From the NCBI RefSeq assembly GCF_036320965.1, contig NC_092231.1, positions 25,280,894 through 25,344,893 on the forward strand: a stretch of DNA of 64,000 nt. Direction: 5' to 3'. The position numbers were made by a program, and so were the translations under genes. This document shows, in pieces, positions 37,003 to 48,771 of this stretch. This DNA comes from Panulirus ornatus. Taxonomy: Eukaryota; Arthropoda; Malacostraca; Decapoda; Palinuridae. Each line of letters opens with the position of its first letter. Within the stretch, counting starts at the first letter, position 1. The notes beneath the pieces were generated by a model. The model did no database searches and had not been told where the DNA came from. It worked only from the letters and a program-made list of their open reading frames with translations.

Positions 37003-37057
37003 TTCCCTTCCCTCCCCTCCACCACTCTCCTCCCTCCGCCACCCCATCGTTATCCAC
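35465..37057 (-). mobile_element. CR1/L2-like LINE remnant, antisense
   Basis: Minus-strand translation, in several frames, gives the end of an endonuclease domain and linker (TRIRGTDAPSPLDLIFTNSN near 36880-36920; KTVEEGWAKF). Toward lower coordinates it gives thumb-type motifs ENRVRGDLIKTFKILNGFDD and PTGHIIRQETC. It ends in the GGGGCCCCACGAGTATAGAA tail at about 35525. The RT core is degraded past recognition. An ORF of 136 residues at 36647-37057 is the best-preserved piece, and its C-terminal half is CA microsatellite read as protein. Clearly inactive and old. Confidence 0.6.
36932..37001. repeat. (CA)n microsatellite
   Basis: Perfect CA tract of about 34 units immediately beyond the 5' end of the antisense LINE remnant. 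Confidence 0.97.
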
Positions 37058-37375
37058 ACCTTCACAAATGGAAATAAGCGGTCATGGCACAGCGGCCAGG
37101 GGTATCTCCCACCCGGGGCCCTCATCACACACCCGCCAGAACTACGCGTCGGCTTTCGGCTATGTCCTAACTTCAGCAATAGACATATGTTTTCATTCTC
37201 ACCATTCCTTATTACCGTACCTTCTCCTCTCATGGCCGCCCTCTGGCGAGTCTAGTGAGTGAGTGTACCGGTGTGTGTACCGTATACCGCACTGGGCGCC
37301 GCGCCGCCTCTTGGTGAGTCGAGTAACAAGACTGCGAAATGCCAAGTTACGTAATGATGCCTGATATTGCAGTTA

Positions 37376-38515
37376 CATAATGGCATCTGGTATTTCAGGG
37401 CTACATAGTGGTACCTGGTATTGTAGTGTTGCAGTTACATAATGGTCCCTAGTATTGTAGTGTTGCAGTTACATAATGGTACCTGGTATTGTAGTGTTGC
37501 AGTTACATAATGGTCCCTAGTATTGTAGTGTTGCAGTTACATAATGGTACCTGGTATTGTAGTGTTGCAGTTACATAATGGTCCCTAGTATTGTAGTGTT
37601 GCAGTTTCATAATGGTACCTGGTATTGTAGTGTTGCAGTTACATAATGGTACCTGGTATTGTAGTGTTGCAGTTACATAATGGTCCCTAGTATTGTAGTG
37701 TTGCAGTTACATAATGGTACCTGGTATTGTAGTGTTGCAGTTACATAATGGTACCTGGTATTGTAGTGTTGCAGTTACATAATGGTACCTAGTATTGTAG
37801 TGTTGCAGTTACATAATGGTACCTGGTATTGTAGTGTTGCAGTTACATAATGGTACCTGGTATTGTAGTGTTGCAGTTACATAATGGTCCCTAGTATTGT
37901 AGTGTTGCAGTTACATAATGGTACCTGGTATTGTAGTGTTGCAGTTACATAATGGTACCTAGTATTGTAGTGTTGCAGTTACATAATGGTCCCTAGTATT
38001 GTAGTGTTGCAGTTACATAATGGTACCTGGTATTGTAGTGTTGCAGTTACATAATGGTCCCTAGTATTGTAGTGTTGCAGTTACATAATGGTACCTGGTA
38101 TTGTAGTGTTGCAGTTACATAATGGTCCCTAGTATTGTAGTGTTGCAGTTTCATAATGGTACCTGGTATTGTAGTGTTGCAGTTACATAATGGTACCTGG
38201 TATTGTAGTGTTGCAGTTACATAATGGTCCCTAGTATTGTAGTGTTGCAGTTACATAATGGTACCTGGTATTGTAGTGTTGCAGTTACATAATGGTACCT
38301 AGTATTGTAGTGTTGCAGTTACATAATGGTACCTGGTATTGTAGTGTTGCAGTTACATAATGGTACCTGGTATTGTAGTGTTGCAGTTACATAATGGTCC
38401 CTAGTATTGTAGTGTTGCAGTTACATAATGGTACCTGGTATTGTAGTGTTGCAGTTACATAATGGTACCTAGTATTGTAGTGTTGCAGTTACATAATGAT
38501 ACCTGGTATTGTAAT
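37376..38515. repeat. 34-bp minisatellite, about 33 units, block-duplicated
   Basis: Units of AGTTACATAATGGTACCTGG plus TATTGTAGTGTTGC. Three main variants differ at TGGTACCTGG, TGGTCCCTAG and TGGTACCTAG. A private change (GTTTCAT in place of GTTACAT) occurs only at 37607 and 38151, 544 bp or 16 units apart. The variant order after each is nearly the same, which indicates block duplication. Confidence 0.96.
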
Positions 38516-38965
38516 GTTGGAGTTACAGAATGGTACCGGGTATTGCTGTGTTACACAAAGGTACCTGGTATTGCTGTGTTACACAATGGTACCTGGTACT
38601 TCAGTGTTTCATAATGGTACCTGGTATTGCTGTGTTACACAATGGTACCTGGTACTTCAGTGTTTCATAATCGCACCTGATATCGTAGTGTTTCTTAATG
38701 GCACCTGATATTGTAGTGTTTCTTAGTGGTACCTGGTATTGCTGTGTTTCACAATGGTACCTGGTACTTCAGTGTTTCATAATGGTACCTGATTTTGTAG
38801 TGTTTCTTAATGGTACCTGGTATTGTAGTGTTATACAGTGCTGCCTGATATTGTTTTGTTACTTAATGGTAAGTCGTATATTAGTGTTACGTAACAGTAC
38901 CTGTACTGTAGTGTTACATAGTGGTGCCTGTTATTGCATTGTTACGTAATGTTGCCTGGTTCTTT
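38516..38965. repeat. Decayed flank of the 34-bp minisatellite
   Basis: TGGTACCTGGTATTG continues but with altered lengths (about 27-33 bp) and new words (CTGTGTTACACAA, ACTTCAGTGTTTCATAA). Older edge of the array. Confidence 0.8.
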
Positions 38966-38989
38966 GATTTGATTTTTTAAGACAGGGAG

Positions 38990-39712
38990 GGACTGTGTTA
39001 GTGATGGTTGGTTAGGGTTTCAGTGTCTGTATGGATCATGGTGAAGTGCCTGAGGATCAGGAGAATGCAGGCATCATGTTTTTGTGTACAAGGCAAGGGG
39101 GATTAAAGATAAGTGTTTTGGAAAACTACAGTACATGTTTGTCGAGTTTACTTGGTAAGGTTTTGAAAATATACGGTGTGTGAGGAGAGCTGCTATAGAG
39201 GCAGTGCACAGTTTATATCAAGTGTGCAGGGCATGTGTACGAGTAGGAAGAGAGGGGAGTGAGTAGTTCTAAGTGAAGGATGGTCAACGGCAGAAGTGTG
39301 TGATGTCACTATGGGTGTTTGATATTTTTTATGGACGTGGTGATTAGGGAGGTAAGTGCAAGAATCTTGGAGAGAGGACGAGTATGCTGGCTGTAGGGGA
39401 TGAGGGGAGCCTGAGAAGTGTCAATTGTGGTTTGCTGATGACACAATACTGGTCGCTGACTCGAATTCGAAACTGCAGAAGGTGGTAATGACGACTGAGA
39501 AAGTTAGGGGAAAATGTGATTAAAAGCAGGTTTTTAGGTTTAGCAAGGAATGTGTAGAGAGACGTCGTTATGGGAGGGTAGAAATGGGTATGATTGAAGG
39601 TGTAGTAATCTCAAAACTGCTGTATGGATGCGAGGCTTGGGCTTTAGGTGAGGATGTGTGGAGGAAGGTGGAGATTTTGGATGTGAAATGTTTAATGACA
39701 GTATGTGGTGCT
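38990..39712 (+). mobile_element. RTE-type LINE fragment with internal deletions
   Basis: Colinear with the RTE copy at 21-23 kb: HGEVPEDQENAGI (about 39040), SSLLGKVLKIYGV (about 39140), ACVRVGREGS (about 39230), FADDTILVADS (about 39433) and LYGCEAWALGEDVWRKVEIL (39618-39680). A deletion near 39150 removes the segment with motif A. A second near 39550 joins the thumb to the C-terminal block. Many stops and frameshifts. It abuts a CT-rich decayed minisatellite. Confidence 0.75.
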
Positions 39713-40125
39713 CTCATTTCCTCTTTACCTCTCCTCGGTGCTCTCTCCTCCCACACCTCCCTCAGTACTCACTTCTTCATGCATTCTCCCCTTTATTCTC
39801 AATCCCTCATACTTCTACCCACGTGTCCTCATTCCCCCCACGCCTCTCCCCAGTATTCTCTTTCCCCATACCTCTTCATCCCCAGTCTTCTCACTCCCAT
39901 CGTACCTTTCCTCAGTACTGTAGTACCTCCTGAACTCTATCCCAATACTCTCACTTCATCCATATCCTCGTCTTTACTCTTGCGCCCAGTACTCTTACTA
40001 ACCCCGTACCTATCTCCCATTACTCTCACTCCTCCCGTATCTTACTCACAGTATTCTTACTCTCCCTCTTAAGTGTCCTCCAGTACTCTCATTCCCTCAC
40101 CCTCCCCCCGCAGCCTCTCACAGCT
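39713..40125. repeat. Decayed CT-rich minisatellite, about 28-31 bp
   Basis: CCAGTACTCTCACTCCTCCC and CGTACCT recur a dozen times with variable length. Open frames here are low-complexity Ser/Pro/Leu. Confidence 0.7.
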
Positions 40126-40316
40126 CTCCCAGTAGCGTGATGGCGCTTCTTCTTCAGCGGCTTTTAATACATTCTCGCGGTTACCGGTGGAACGGTCCCT
40201 TGTCACGCTCCAGGGAGAGGGCACTGTGGGGAGAGGTAGGGAAAGAGAAGGAAGGGAGAGAAAGTGGAGAATAAAGGGAGATGGAGCTGGGAGAGATGGA
40301 AAAAGGAGAACGATGC

Positions 40317-40318
<2 letters not shown>

Positions 40319-40387
<69 letters not shown>
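40319..40387. repeat. (GA)n microsatellite
   Basis: About 34 GA units inside a wider purine-rich stretch (40200-40440). Confidence 0.97.
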
Positions 40388-40391
<4 letters not shown>

Positions 40392-40949
40392 CTGGGAGAG
40401 AGAAGAGGAGGAGAGGGAGGATGAAGTTGAGGAGTTGGGTCAGTATGGTGTTTCCCTGCTTCCTTGGTTCAGGCAGATGTGGCCACCATTACCCACTAGC
40501 AGTAGAATGAAGGACATTAAGGGGGGAAGGGATAAATGGGGAGGTGTGTTTAGACCTCTCCTGCTAATGGGTGGACGTCGGATATTAAAAGAGGGCGAAA
40601 TGGGGGCGTACCTTACTCACCCACTAACTTACTGTACTTTCTGAAGGTTAAGACTACCTACCTCCCTACCTATGAGTACCTACGACGAGATTTTGCCAGA
40701 AGGCAAGGCGAGCGCGTAACGCTCACTGCACGTCTGCTCGATGGATGATAATACCCCTCTCTGTCGCTACCTTCATTACTTAGTTATCAAACCTGGGTTC
40801 ATCTGGTACTGACTTCAGTCATACGTCATGTTTGAGATGTCTTTTTTTTGGGGAGGTTGGGGTTGTGATTGATAACAAAGGACTTATTTCCTGAGATATA
40901 CATTGAGTAGTCTATCCGTTTCTTTCTTTTTTTCCTCTTTTCATGGCCG

Positions 40950-41520
40950 TATATTTTTTGTCTGATATTTTTTCGTATTTCATGGTATTCGTGCCAGCTT
41001 AATTGCTCTCTCCCTTCTCTCATGAGAGCTTTTAGGGTCTTGATGTTGTCCTTTACTTTTCTCGTTTTCTCTCTTGAATGTAAAGTTGTGCTTTTGTCTC
41101 CCTCTCATGGTAGTTCTTATGTTCCTTCTCTTCGATTTTGCTCGTGAAGTGCTTTTGAATTCTCTCTAACTTGTTCATTTCCATTTCTTTGTAAGGCTGG
41201 TGATCACACAACACAGCAGTATTTAGATATGCTTCTTACGTTTACATTGAACATTTTCATCAAGTTTTTTTTTTTTTTGTGGTAAAAGTTCTCATTGTCA
41301 TACCGCTCATTACTTCTCATTATGGTCTTTAAACTTTAGTGTCTCTTTGAGGATGACACTGAGGACTTTATTTCATCTGTCACTTCTCGCGTTGGACCTT
41401 CATACGTGGTCATGAAATTATTGTTTGTAAGTTGATGGCCTTTTTGCCAAAACTCAGCTTAGTTAGATTCCATCAAGTTCCCTTCTTCCTGTTTATAGAT
41501 TGTATCTCTTACTCTTTTTG

Positions 41521-41607
<87 letters not shown>

Positions 41608-43190
41608 CTATCTAATCTATCTATCTCCCAGAATCGTCATCAGAAGCTGTCATTCACCTTACCCTTAGCTAGTGTCATCAGTAGAACGCTCACTTGACTG
41701 TACTCTTTTTAGCTTCTCTATTGGTGTCTGGTATCATTATCATCATGAGATCTGAGAGGTTAATTAATTTCTCTCCTTGTGACCACCCCTGATGCAAGAT
41801 CTTTATCACTCTTATCTTATCCTTAATGTTTGATTTCGCCGCTTCCTGTAGTAAAATTGTGTAGTTTATCCTTTTCAAATGCCACAGTAAAGGAGATAAA
41901 TAGAGTGTCCAGTCTCTTTTCTTTGCATTAAAGTTTCATATATGACATTATAATGAGTTAATGATTAGGTCAACGTGTAGCTTTCTGGTACAGATCCATA
42001 TTGGATTTCATTGATCGAGTTGTTCCTTGATCGCCTTTTCTCGTAAGTGTCTTGTTATCACTCCTTCATAGACTTTTATTGCCGTTGAAGCCAAGCTAGA
42101 CTGGACGGCAGTGCTTAGGTATTACCTTAGATCTTCCTTCGTGTATTGGTTTTACCTGTGCCATTTTGAGATGCTTCTGATATTGTAGTTACGTCCGGAT
42201 TTGCCTCATCTTGGGCATCATTTGTTGCGCTTTGACTGTATTTGTCGTCTCTAAGAAGGTCGCTACACGGAACTGTGTTTCCTCTGAGCTCGTCAAATGC
42301 TCTGCTTATGTCATTTTCCGATATCTCAATACCTGTGATTGCATTGTTATCATGTTTGTTGAAGAGTTCATTCTTTTACTTATTTTCACAATTTTAAGCT
42401 CATTATTTTCAGTGTTCAGTTAACATCTTTCATTTTTCCTGTTGGTTTATTTTTCCTATTTTTCCCTCTTTCACGGGTTCCAGTATCTGAATTTTTTCTT
42501 GTATTAGAATAGTATATCATTATTTGATCCCTTCTAGCCTCCATGTTCTCATCTTGTTCTTTTATTGTTTCCTCATTCACTGCTAATCTTTCAGTATTTC
42601 CTCATGCTCTGATATTCATCTTCTGTATTCCCTCTCTTCATATCATCTGTTTTTCACTGTTCGTCTCTTTTGGCTGGCATTAATCCGCTGGTTATATTTC
42701 TTATTTCTTCAGAGAAATAAATATTTTCATGTTTGCCGTTGAAGTTTGAATATGTCTCTCCAGTTTGTATACGCAATCTGTTCATTGATCTCTCTCTCTC
42801 TCTCCAGTCTGTTTCGTGGTGATGAACAGTCATGTCATTGAACTTATTATCATCTTGGCTGCTGCATCACGAAAGCTCATATTCACATCTATTCCCGCGC
42901 TGTATGCTGTAGTCATTTCTTTGATAGTGCGATTCTTTCATCTTGTATCATGTACTTCTCTTATCTGAGAATAGTGTAGAGATATATGTATTTGTTAAAG
43001 ATCTCTTTATGTTGTTCCCTGTTTGACTCACAATTTTTAAACTGGTTTCCTTCATTGGCTGTGTCTAGTAATCTTTTTTTTATACTTAATTTTCCATCCT
43101 TACTCAGCGTCTCTTTCCAGCCAATCAGTAAAATGGAAGGTAAAGTCACCCACACTCACACAAAGAAGGTAGAGGGATTGCTGTTTTTAT
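40950..43190 (-). mobile_element. CR1/L2-like LINE remnant, antisense, near full ORF span
   Basis: Reading down the minus strand from high to low coordinates: an endonuclease-like piece (WKETLSKDGKLSIKKRLLDT near 43110), then DISRAFDELRGNTVPCSDLL (about 42300), the usual pre-RT linker. Next come KVYEGV-type finger residues (about 42080), TILLQEAAKSNIKDKIRVIK then LINLSDLMMIMIPDTN (41700-41870, normally the GVPQGTVLGP region), LSFGKKAINLQTI (about 41440) and NKLERIQKHFTSKIEEKEHK (about 41130). The order fits a CR1/L2-type ORF2, but motifs A and C are not intact and stops are frequent. The (CT)n tract at 41523-41589 is inserted within it. Wording differs from the 35-37 kb remnant, so it is probably a different subfamily. 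Confidence 0.6.
41523..41626. repeat. (CT)n(TCTA)n compound microsatellite
   Basis: About 33 CT units followed by about nine TCTA units, within the antisense LINE remnant. Confidence 0.97.
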
Positions 43191-43296
43191 ATGTATACGG
43201 GTGTTGATGACCCCTCCACGCTCCTCCTGTAGACTTGAACCCATTTTCCGTGGTTCATCACTTTCCTAACACTCCCTACCTACTGGTTCTCACGCC

Positions 43297-43323
43297 TTCT
43301 TCTTCTTCTTCTTCTTCTTCTTC
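43297..43323. repeat. (TTC)n microsatellite
   Basis: Nine TTC units. A degenerate ACT triplet run lies at 43500-43552. Confidence 0.93.
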
Positions 43324-43963
43324 GTTCTGTCTTTTTTACTTTTTCTTGTAAGTATTTTGTTACATTATTTAAGCTCATGTCATTCTTGACTTTCACTACA
43401 TTTCGTTTCAGTTAATATTCGAATATTTTAACCCACGTTATTAGACATGTTATGCTTCTCTTGCCATTAAGAATAATGATAACGATAACTATTTTTATGC
43501 TACTACTACAACTACTACTTACTACTACTACTACTACTTACTACTACTACTACCAAGAGTTTTGCAATATTAGGAGTAATGTCGATGTCTAAACTACCTA
43601 AAAAAAACCTAAATTCTACATAGTTTCTTTTTAAGTACGACCACTCCATTCCACATACCTTTAGGAAAAATATTATTTTTTTGTTCCTTCATTTATATCT
43701 CTTTTTTCCCAGCGTTGGGATTGTAAACTTTTTTATCATTTTTCTCCATGGTGGATCGACCTAAAACTAGATGTAGGCCCTCGTTGAAATTTTAAAGGTC
43801 AGGGGTTAATTATAATACAGCGGTTAAGCTCTTTAGGGGTTAACGTCCCTGCAAGATTGATGGGGAAAGCAATTTGCCTTTGCTGATAAATGTCTGTACC
43901 TTTTCTTACCAATCTTTTTTTTCCAGTTTGTGATATATGAACTGTGGAAACCAAAAATTAAGA

Positions 43964-43965
<2 letters not shown>

Positions 43966-44031
<66 letters not shown>
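43966..44031. repeat. (TA)n microsatellite, SINE tail side
   Basis: About 33 TA units abutting the tail end of the SINE. Confidence 0.97.
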
Positions 44032-44034
<3 letters not shown>

Positions 44035-44249
44035 GCCATTTCCCGCGTTAGCGAGGTAGCGTTAAGAACAGAGGACTGGGCCTTTTTTGGAATATCCTCA
44101 CCTGGCCCCACTCTGTTCCTTCTTTTGGAAAATTAAAAAAAAACAAAAAACGAGAGGGGAGGATTTCCAGCCCCCCGCTCCCTTCCCTTTTAGTCGCCTT
44201 CTACGACACGCAGGGAATACGTAGGAAGTATTCTTTCTCCCCTATCCCC

Positions 44250-44255
<6 letters not shown>
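44032..44255 (-). mobile_element. SINE sharing its 3' end with the RTE element (young copy 2)
   Basis: Nearly identical over its length to the copy at 23835-24062. Differences are a few substitutions and A-run length changes in the internal linker. Unlike copy 1 it has no long poly(A), and the shared terminus joins (TA)n directly. (AT)n lies on both sides, so insertion into an AT tract or duplication of one is likely. Confidence 0.8.

Positions 44256-44322
<67 letters not shown>
44255..44322. repeat. (TA)n microsatellite, SINE head side
   Basis: About 33 TA units abutting the SINE head. Confidence 0.97.
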
Positions 44323-44325
<3 letters not shown>

Positions 44326-44329
44326 TGCC

Positions 44330-45035
44330 TGCAAAATTACTTTTCGCCTCCCATACTTTCAAAGGTATACACGGTTAAATTTTCTCATGGGTACAAGAAA
44401 ATGACTCTCAGGGTGAAATCATGGTACATCTAGTCGTTGAAATTAGTGTTTCTAATGTTGTGAGCACCAGCAGCCCGCCTCATTGTGCCTCAGGCTATCT
44501 TGAGGAAGCGATGTTCTTTCTTTCCTCTTCCTGGCTGCCACTGCATTTTGGGAATTTCGCTTCTGGGCGCTGTATTTCTCTCATTCATGCTTAAAGGTGG
44601 TTGGGTATCATCTTTTTTAAGGAGGAGAACGCCCAACTTCTAGCTTAGAAGCAAGAAAATATGATACTCTTGAGATTTCAAGACGCATTGGGCGCTCAGA
44701 ACGCTCTACGAGGCGGCTACCCCATGTAACACCTTATCATTGCTTTGCCTCATTCAGGATATCAAGACCCTGTGGAACCAAAATATTGACCCAAGATACT
44801 TCAGGAACCTTACCATTTCCATGGTCAGATGTCTGCAGGTGGTAATCAAGGCCAAAGGAGAGATGACAAGTAATGACAGATGAGATATCGTCTTTAGAAT
44901 CGTATGAGGGAAGCGGACAAGGTTTTTTCACGGGCACTATGGTTTACTTTTCCTTCTTGCCCAAGGTGTCCCTTGTCAGTATACTTGAGTTTACTGGTCA
45001 TTTTAGAAGTAGTGTGGTGTTCTTAGACTCATGGA
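44330..45035. other. Unassigned sequence, possible transposon remnant
   Basis: A plus-strand run near 44640-44720 (RKYDTLEISRRIGRSERSTR) looks like a helix-turn-helix of a Tc1-type transposase, and a 66-residue minus frame at 44737-44937 is non-repetitive. Neither is long enough for a call. Confidence 0.25.
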
Positions 45036-45039
45036 TATG

Positions 45040-45420
45040 AAATGAGTCATTCCTTACCTTCAGGGTGTTTGTCGAGTTTAATGAGAGGTGAGCTACTGCC
45101 TCGCCAATGGGTGATTGCAGTCGTTAATAATGGGGTGTATAAATGAATTCTTTGCTTCAAAAGGTTTTATTCTTTACCTGAGTTTCATGCCGTTCCCTTT
45201 AGTAGGAATCTCTGATGTCCCAATGAATAGTTCATCAGCCTCTGCATTATCAAATCTTCTGATTGTTCTAAAATATACAACCATTAGCTGCCCCGTAATT
45301 GGCGTTTTTAGGTGGAAATCGATCCATTTACATTGGTCCAGCATGGTAAAGTGTATTTATAAGGAAGGGAATAATTCTGTGGAAGTGCTTTGTGTAACAG
45401 ATTTTAGATTTACTCTCTGG
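45040..45420 (-). mobile_element. CR1/L2-like LINE C-terminal fragment, antisense
   Basis: The minus strand reads TGQLMVVYFRTIRRFDNAEA followed by DELFIGTSEIPTKGNGMKLR, then SKEFIYTPHY/INDCNHPLAR-type residues in a shifted frame. This is the typical order RGDLI, FD, LF, TRGH, F..RV, WN.LP of LINE C-termini. The plus-strand 108-residue frame over the same bases is its shadow. Confidence 0.5.
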
Positions 45421-45798
45421 GTGGTTAAGTACAAGGACTAATACTGACAGGCATGTTGTAATTAGATGAAGTCTCATTAGCTTTAGAATAGGGACATCTT
45501 AGTATCCCTACATCTATATATGATATTACATCCATTACTGCATCGTTTTCTCATTTTTTTTCTCTATTTTACTGTGAAGTTTTCAGACTATTTATAATAA
45601 CTAAATTTTTAATTATGGTACACTACTGACACTGAACCCTATCATTTTATGGATATAGGTCTCTTATTTTTGTGTGTGTGTGTTTGCCTTTATTACAGTA
45701 TGTAACATATGCATATTTAAAGGGCATTTGCAACTTATATGACTGTTCAACCATTCAAATCGTGTCATTTTCTTTTAACATAGCTTCACTTAGCTTTG

Positions 45799-45799
<1 letters not shown>

Positions 45800-45874
<75 letters not shown>
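45800..45874. repeat. (AT)n microsatellite
   Basis: Perfect AT tract of about 37 units. Confidence 0.97.
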
Positions 45875-45878
<4 letters not shown>

Positions 45879-46668
45879 AACTCCAGTATGCCTATCATCA
45901 GTGTAAAATATAAAAAATAATGTGATTCCATTGGTTGTTTCCTGCACTTAAGCCATTCTGACTAAGTGTAAATACAGTTAAGTAACAACTGTGAGAGACT
46001 TGGTGTCTTGCCCATTAATCCAACCTGAGGCACTCTGTCGACACTGTGTCACTGTGTCGTCAGATTCTTATTTCCTAAGATATACCAGAATCTTAATTTC
46101 TTGACGCCAAAAGCTTGCTTACTAATCTCTGAGGCTTATAGGTCTGTGTTAGCCTGGCTGCTTTCGCCTTTTTAAGCATGAGAATCACAAGAGGTGTGTC
46201 TCCTCACGCGAGACAACGCCTCGTAAGAATCAACTGGATTTTCTGTATGTGTAACTAAACTATACTCAAACAAATCGTCCTGAGTGTTTACAGTCGTGAA
46301 AGGATTCGTAAATGCCAACGCTGTCACTGTGCTCATTCGTTGACAGATGTTGTAATGTGTTTCACTTAAGGTGGTGAGCCACTTCCACTGGAGGGTAATA
46401 TGGTGATACGTTCATGTGTGATTCATACAGTGTGCATGTTAGGTTTATGCTGGTCTTACATAGTCTCCTCCCCTACCCGCACGTATCTGACTTGACCTGA
46501 CCTTACCCTTGTCTAGTATTTCCGGTAATCGAATGACCTGACCTGTGATGCCCAAGGCACAACACGAGCTGCCTTCCTAATTCCCTCCTTTGTCTCCCTC
46601 CCTTGCTCCGCCGGAGGGTTTGTTTATTGGTTGGTTAGTTGCGAGGGCCTTAGGGCTATCGGATCTGC

Positions 46669-46670
<2 letters not shown>
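45875..46670. other. No feature recognised
   Basis: Single-copy-looking sequence. GACTTGACCTGACC and GACCTGACCTGTGA near 46485-46540 recall core words of the foldback-like family but lie in direct orientation without 21-bp units. Confidence 0.4.

Positions 46671-46672
<2 letters not shown>

Positions 46673-46753
<81 letters not shown>
46673..46753. repeat. (CT)n microsatellite
   Basis: Perfect CT tract of about 40 units. Confidence 0.97.
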
Positions 46754-46756
<3 letters not shown>

Positions 46757-46944
46757 GGGTTGCAGTAAGGGTTTCACCTTCGGGTGTAATGCAGACTTGA
46801 TGATGTTAACGAGCCTGTCCGCTCCCCTGGGCTGCTGGTGAATGCCAGCCTTATGAAATAAGTCAGGCTTATCAGTGAGGCAGACCAGCACGTCACTGAG
46901 CCAGTCCGTCGGCATGATGATGTCTCCAGCTTCCCCCAAGCGAC

Positions 46945-47215
46945 TGCCCTCTACAGCCTTCCCTGGATGGTTGCTGTGCACAACCTTCCCTGGACGGTTG
47001 CTGTGTACAGCCTTCCCTGGACGGTTGCTGTGTACAGCCTTCCCTGGACGGTTGCTGTGTACAGCCTTCCCTGGACGGTTGCTGTGTACAGCCTTCCCTG
47101 GACGGTTACTGTCTACAGCCTTCCCTGGACGGTTGCTGTGTACAGCCTTCCCTGGACGGGTGCTGTGTACAGCCTTCCCTGGACGGTTGCTGTCTAGACC
47201 TTTCCCTAGGCAGCT
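46945..47215. repeat. 27-bp minisatellite, about 10 units
   Basis: CCTTCCCTGGACGGTTGCTG plus TGTACAG repeats at exactly 27 bp, so all frames stay open. The minus-strand 229-residue frame and the plus-strand frames are repeat translations. Confidence 0.95.
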
Positions 47216-47649
47216 GCTCTCTACGCCCTCCTGACATGGAGGGTGTAAGATGGTTTCGGGCGTCACTTCAACACTCGTAGGTCAGGAGGGTAGTACATCC
47301 CTGAAACAACATGTAAGGTGATCTCTGGAAGTGTACAAGAAATGATATAGTCATCCATCACCAGTGACGGTGGATGACTGTGCTCTGCAGAACGGAGTCA
47401 CGAAGTATGGCAGGTTGTACCATGTCATCGGTGAATGGGGGTCTTCCTAGCCCCCCCACTCGAAGGATGAGGGGAAAGCCACTTACAAAGATAAACTGTA
47501 TCCAACTGCCGACTGCAAGTTACAGGAGTGAGCCAGCCAGCACCGGTCTGGTCTTGGAGATGGCTGGTGGTAGACTGGCTTGGTCCCATGGTGGATATAG
47601 GCAGCTGGTTGTTCTCTGCTGACCCAGCAGATTATGACGAGCTGGTCTG

Positions 47650-47858
47650 GGGCCTCACGATCGGATATCTACAACCTTCCCGGGACGTCTCTTCTCTGCC
47701 ACCTTCCTTGGGCGGTTGCTTTCTACAACGTTTCCTGGACGGTTGCTGTCTACAACCCTCACTGGGCATTGCTGTCTACAACCTTTCCTGGACGGTTACT
47801 GTCTACAACCCTCACTGGGCATTGCTGTCTACAACCTTCCCTGGTCGGCTGCTGGTAG
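47650..47858. repeat. Second array of the 27-bp minisatellite family
   Basis: CTTTCCTGGACGGTTGCTGT with CTACAAC alternates with a shorter CCTCACTGGGCATTGCTGTC form (about 24-27 bp). Clearly related to the array 430 bp upstream but more diverged. Confidence 0.9.
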
Positions 47859-47870
47859 TGATGAAGTAAA

Positions 47871-48410
47871 GATTTGTTTGTCAAGGTGAAGTGAATTTAG
47901 GTCACCAAGGGCGTCGTGAAGATGAGTTCGCTGCTGTGTTTCCCTGAGTAGTGAACTTCATGGTGAGTGATAGCAAGGCGGGAGACATACTGCATTTGCT
48001 TGTAAATGTTCACCTTTCTGATTTACTAAGATTATCAGTTGAGGCTGAAAGTTGTGTTAATTGATATAGGTTTACTGAGAAGAAATGCATGGTATTAAGT
48101 TGAGATGTAAAAGATTCAATCAGCAGTCTACGCTTTAATCCGTCGCGTTAGCATTCGTGGCCTGTGATGTGAAGTGGTAGTGACGACAGTTATCGTGCCC
48201 CTGGCAGTGCCACTCGGCTGTGTATAGGGACTACGGCCTACATATGACGCCTGTCGTAAACAGAGTTGCCGCAAGTTGTCGCACACGTTGCGACTGCATA
48301 TTTACAAAGTATCATTTCGTCTGGGAGATTTACGTTGTGTGGTGCGTATATGTGTGTGTGTGATTAAGTATCATTGCGCTTGGATGGGGAGTGTTACGCA
48401 CATACGACTT
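47871..48410. other. No feature recognised
   Basis: Mixed-composition sequence without repeat or coding signal. Confidence 0.45.
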
Positions 48411-48411
48411 C

Positions 48412-48535
48412 TTTTTAACCTCATAACTGCGGTATGACCCTTGAGAATGCCGGGACGACCACTTAAGCCCAATGGCATGATGCTTGGGTATGATGGTCTG
48501 GGCTTTTGACCTGACCTCTAAAATCAATCCTTGGT
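48412..48535. repeat. Foldback-like repeat, copy H (left half only)
   Basis: Left end TTTTTAACCTCATAACTGCG, three diverged left-type units, then the half-core CTTGGGTATGATGGTCTGGG continuing as TTTTGACCTGACC to about 48515. The right half and right arm are missing. Confidence 0.75.
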
Positions 48536-48771
48536 CAGTTGCTGTTCTGTTGGTAAAGATCGGCTGCTGTGTGCTGGCCCAAGACCGGACAACCTCCTAT
48601 ACACAGACCATCTCTTGCCAGCACCGAACTCCTACTTCGCTGTGTCCCTCGCTAGGGGGAATGTCGTTCTGGACAGTTGTGGATGGTGTGAACCTGCGCC
48701 TCGAGCATCGCGGTGAATGTTGCCACGTTTCTGGGGTGGTCGTGGGTGATCAGGAGGGCCAGTAATGCCCC

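Noticed and set aside
37376..38515. CRISPR array
   Set aside because: The 34-bp units are directly contiguous with no unique spacers, and the setting is eukaryotic.
44610..44720. Helix-turn-helix of a Tc1/mariner transposase
   Set aside because: About 20 residues look right, but no DDE region, terminal repeats or longer frame could be found.
46577..47266. 229-residue minus-strand frame with a NRPGKAVHS repeat
   Set aside because: A 27-bp minisatellite plus a CT tract read as poly Arg-Glu.
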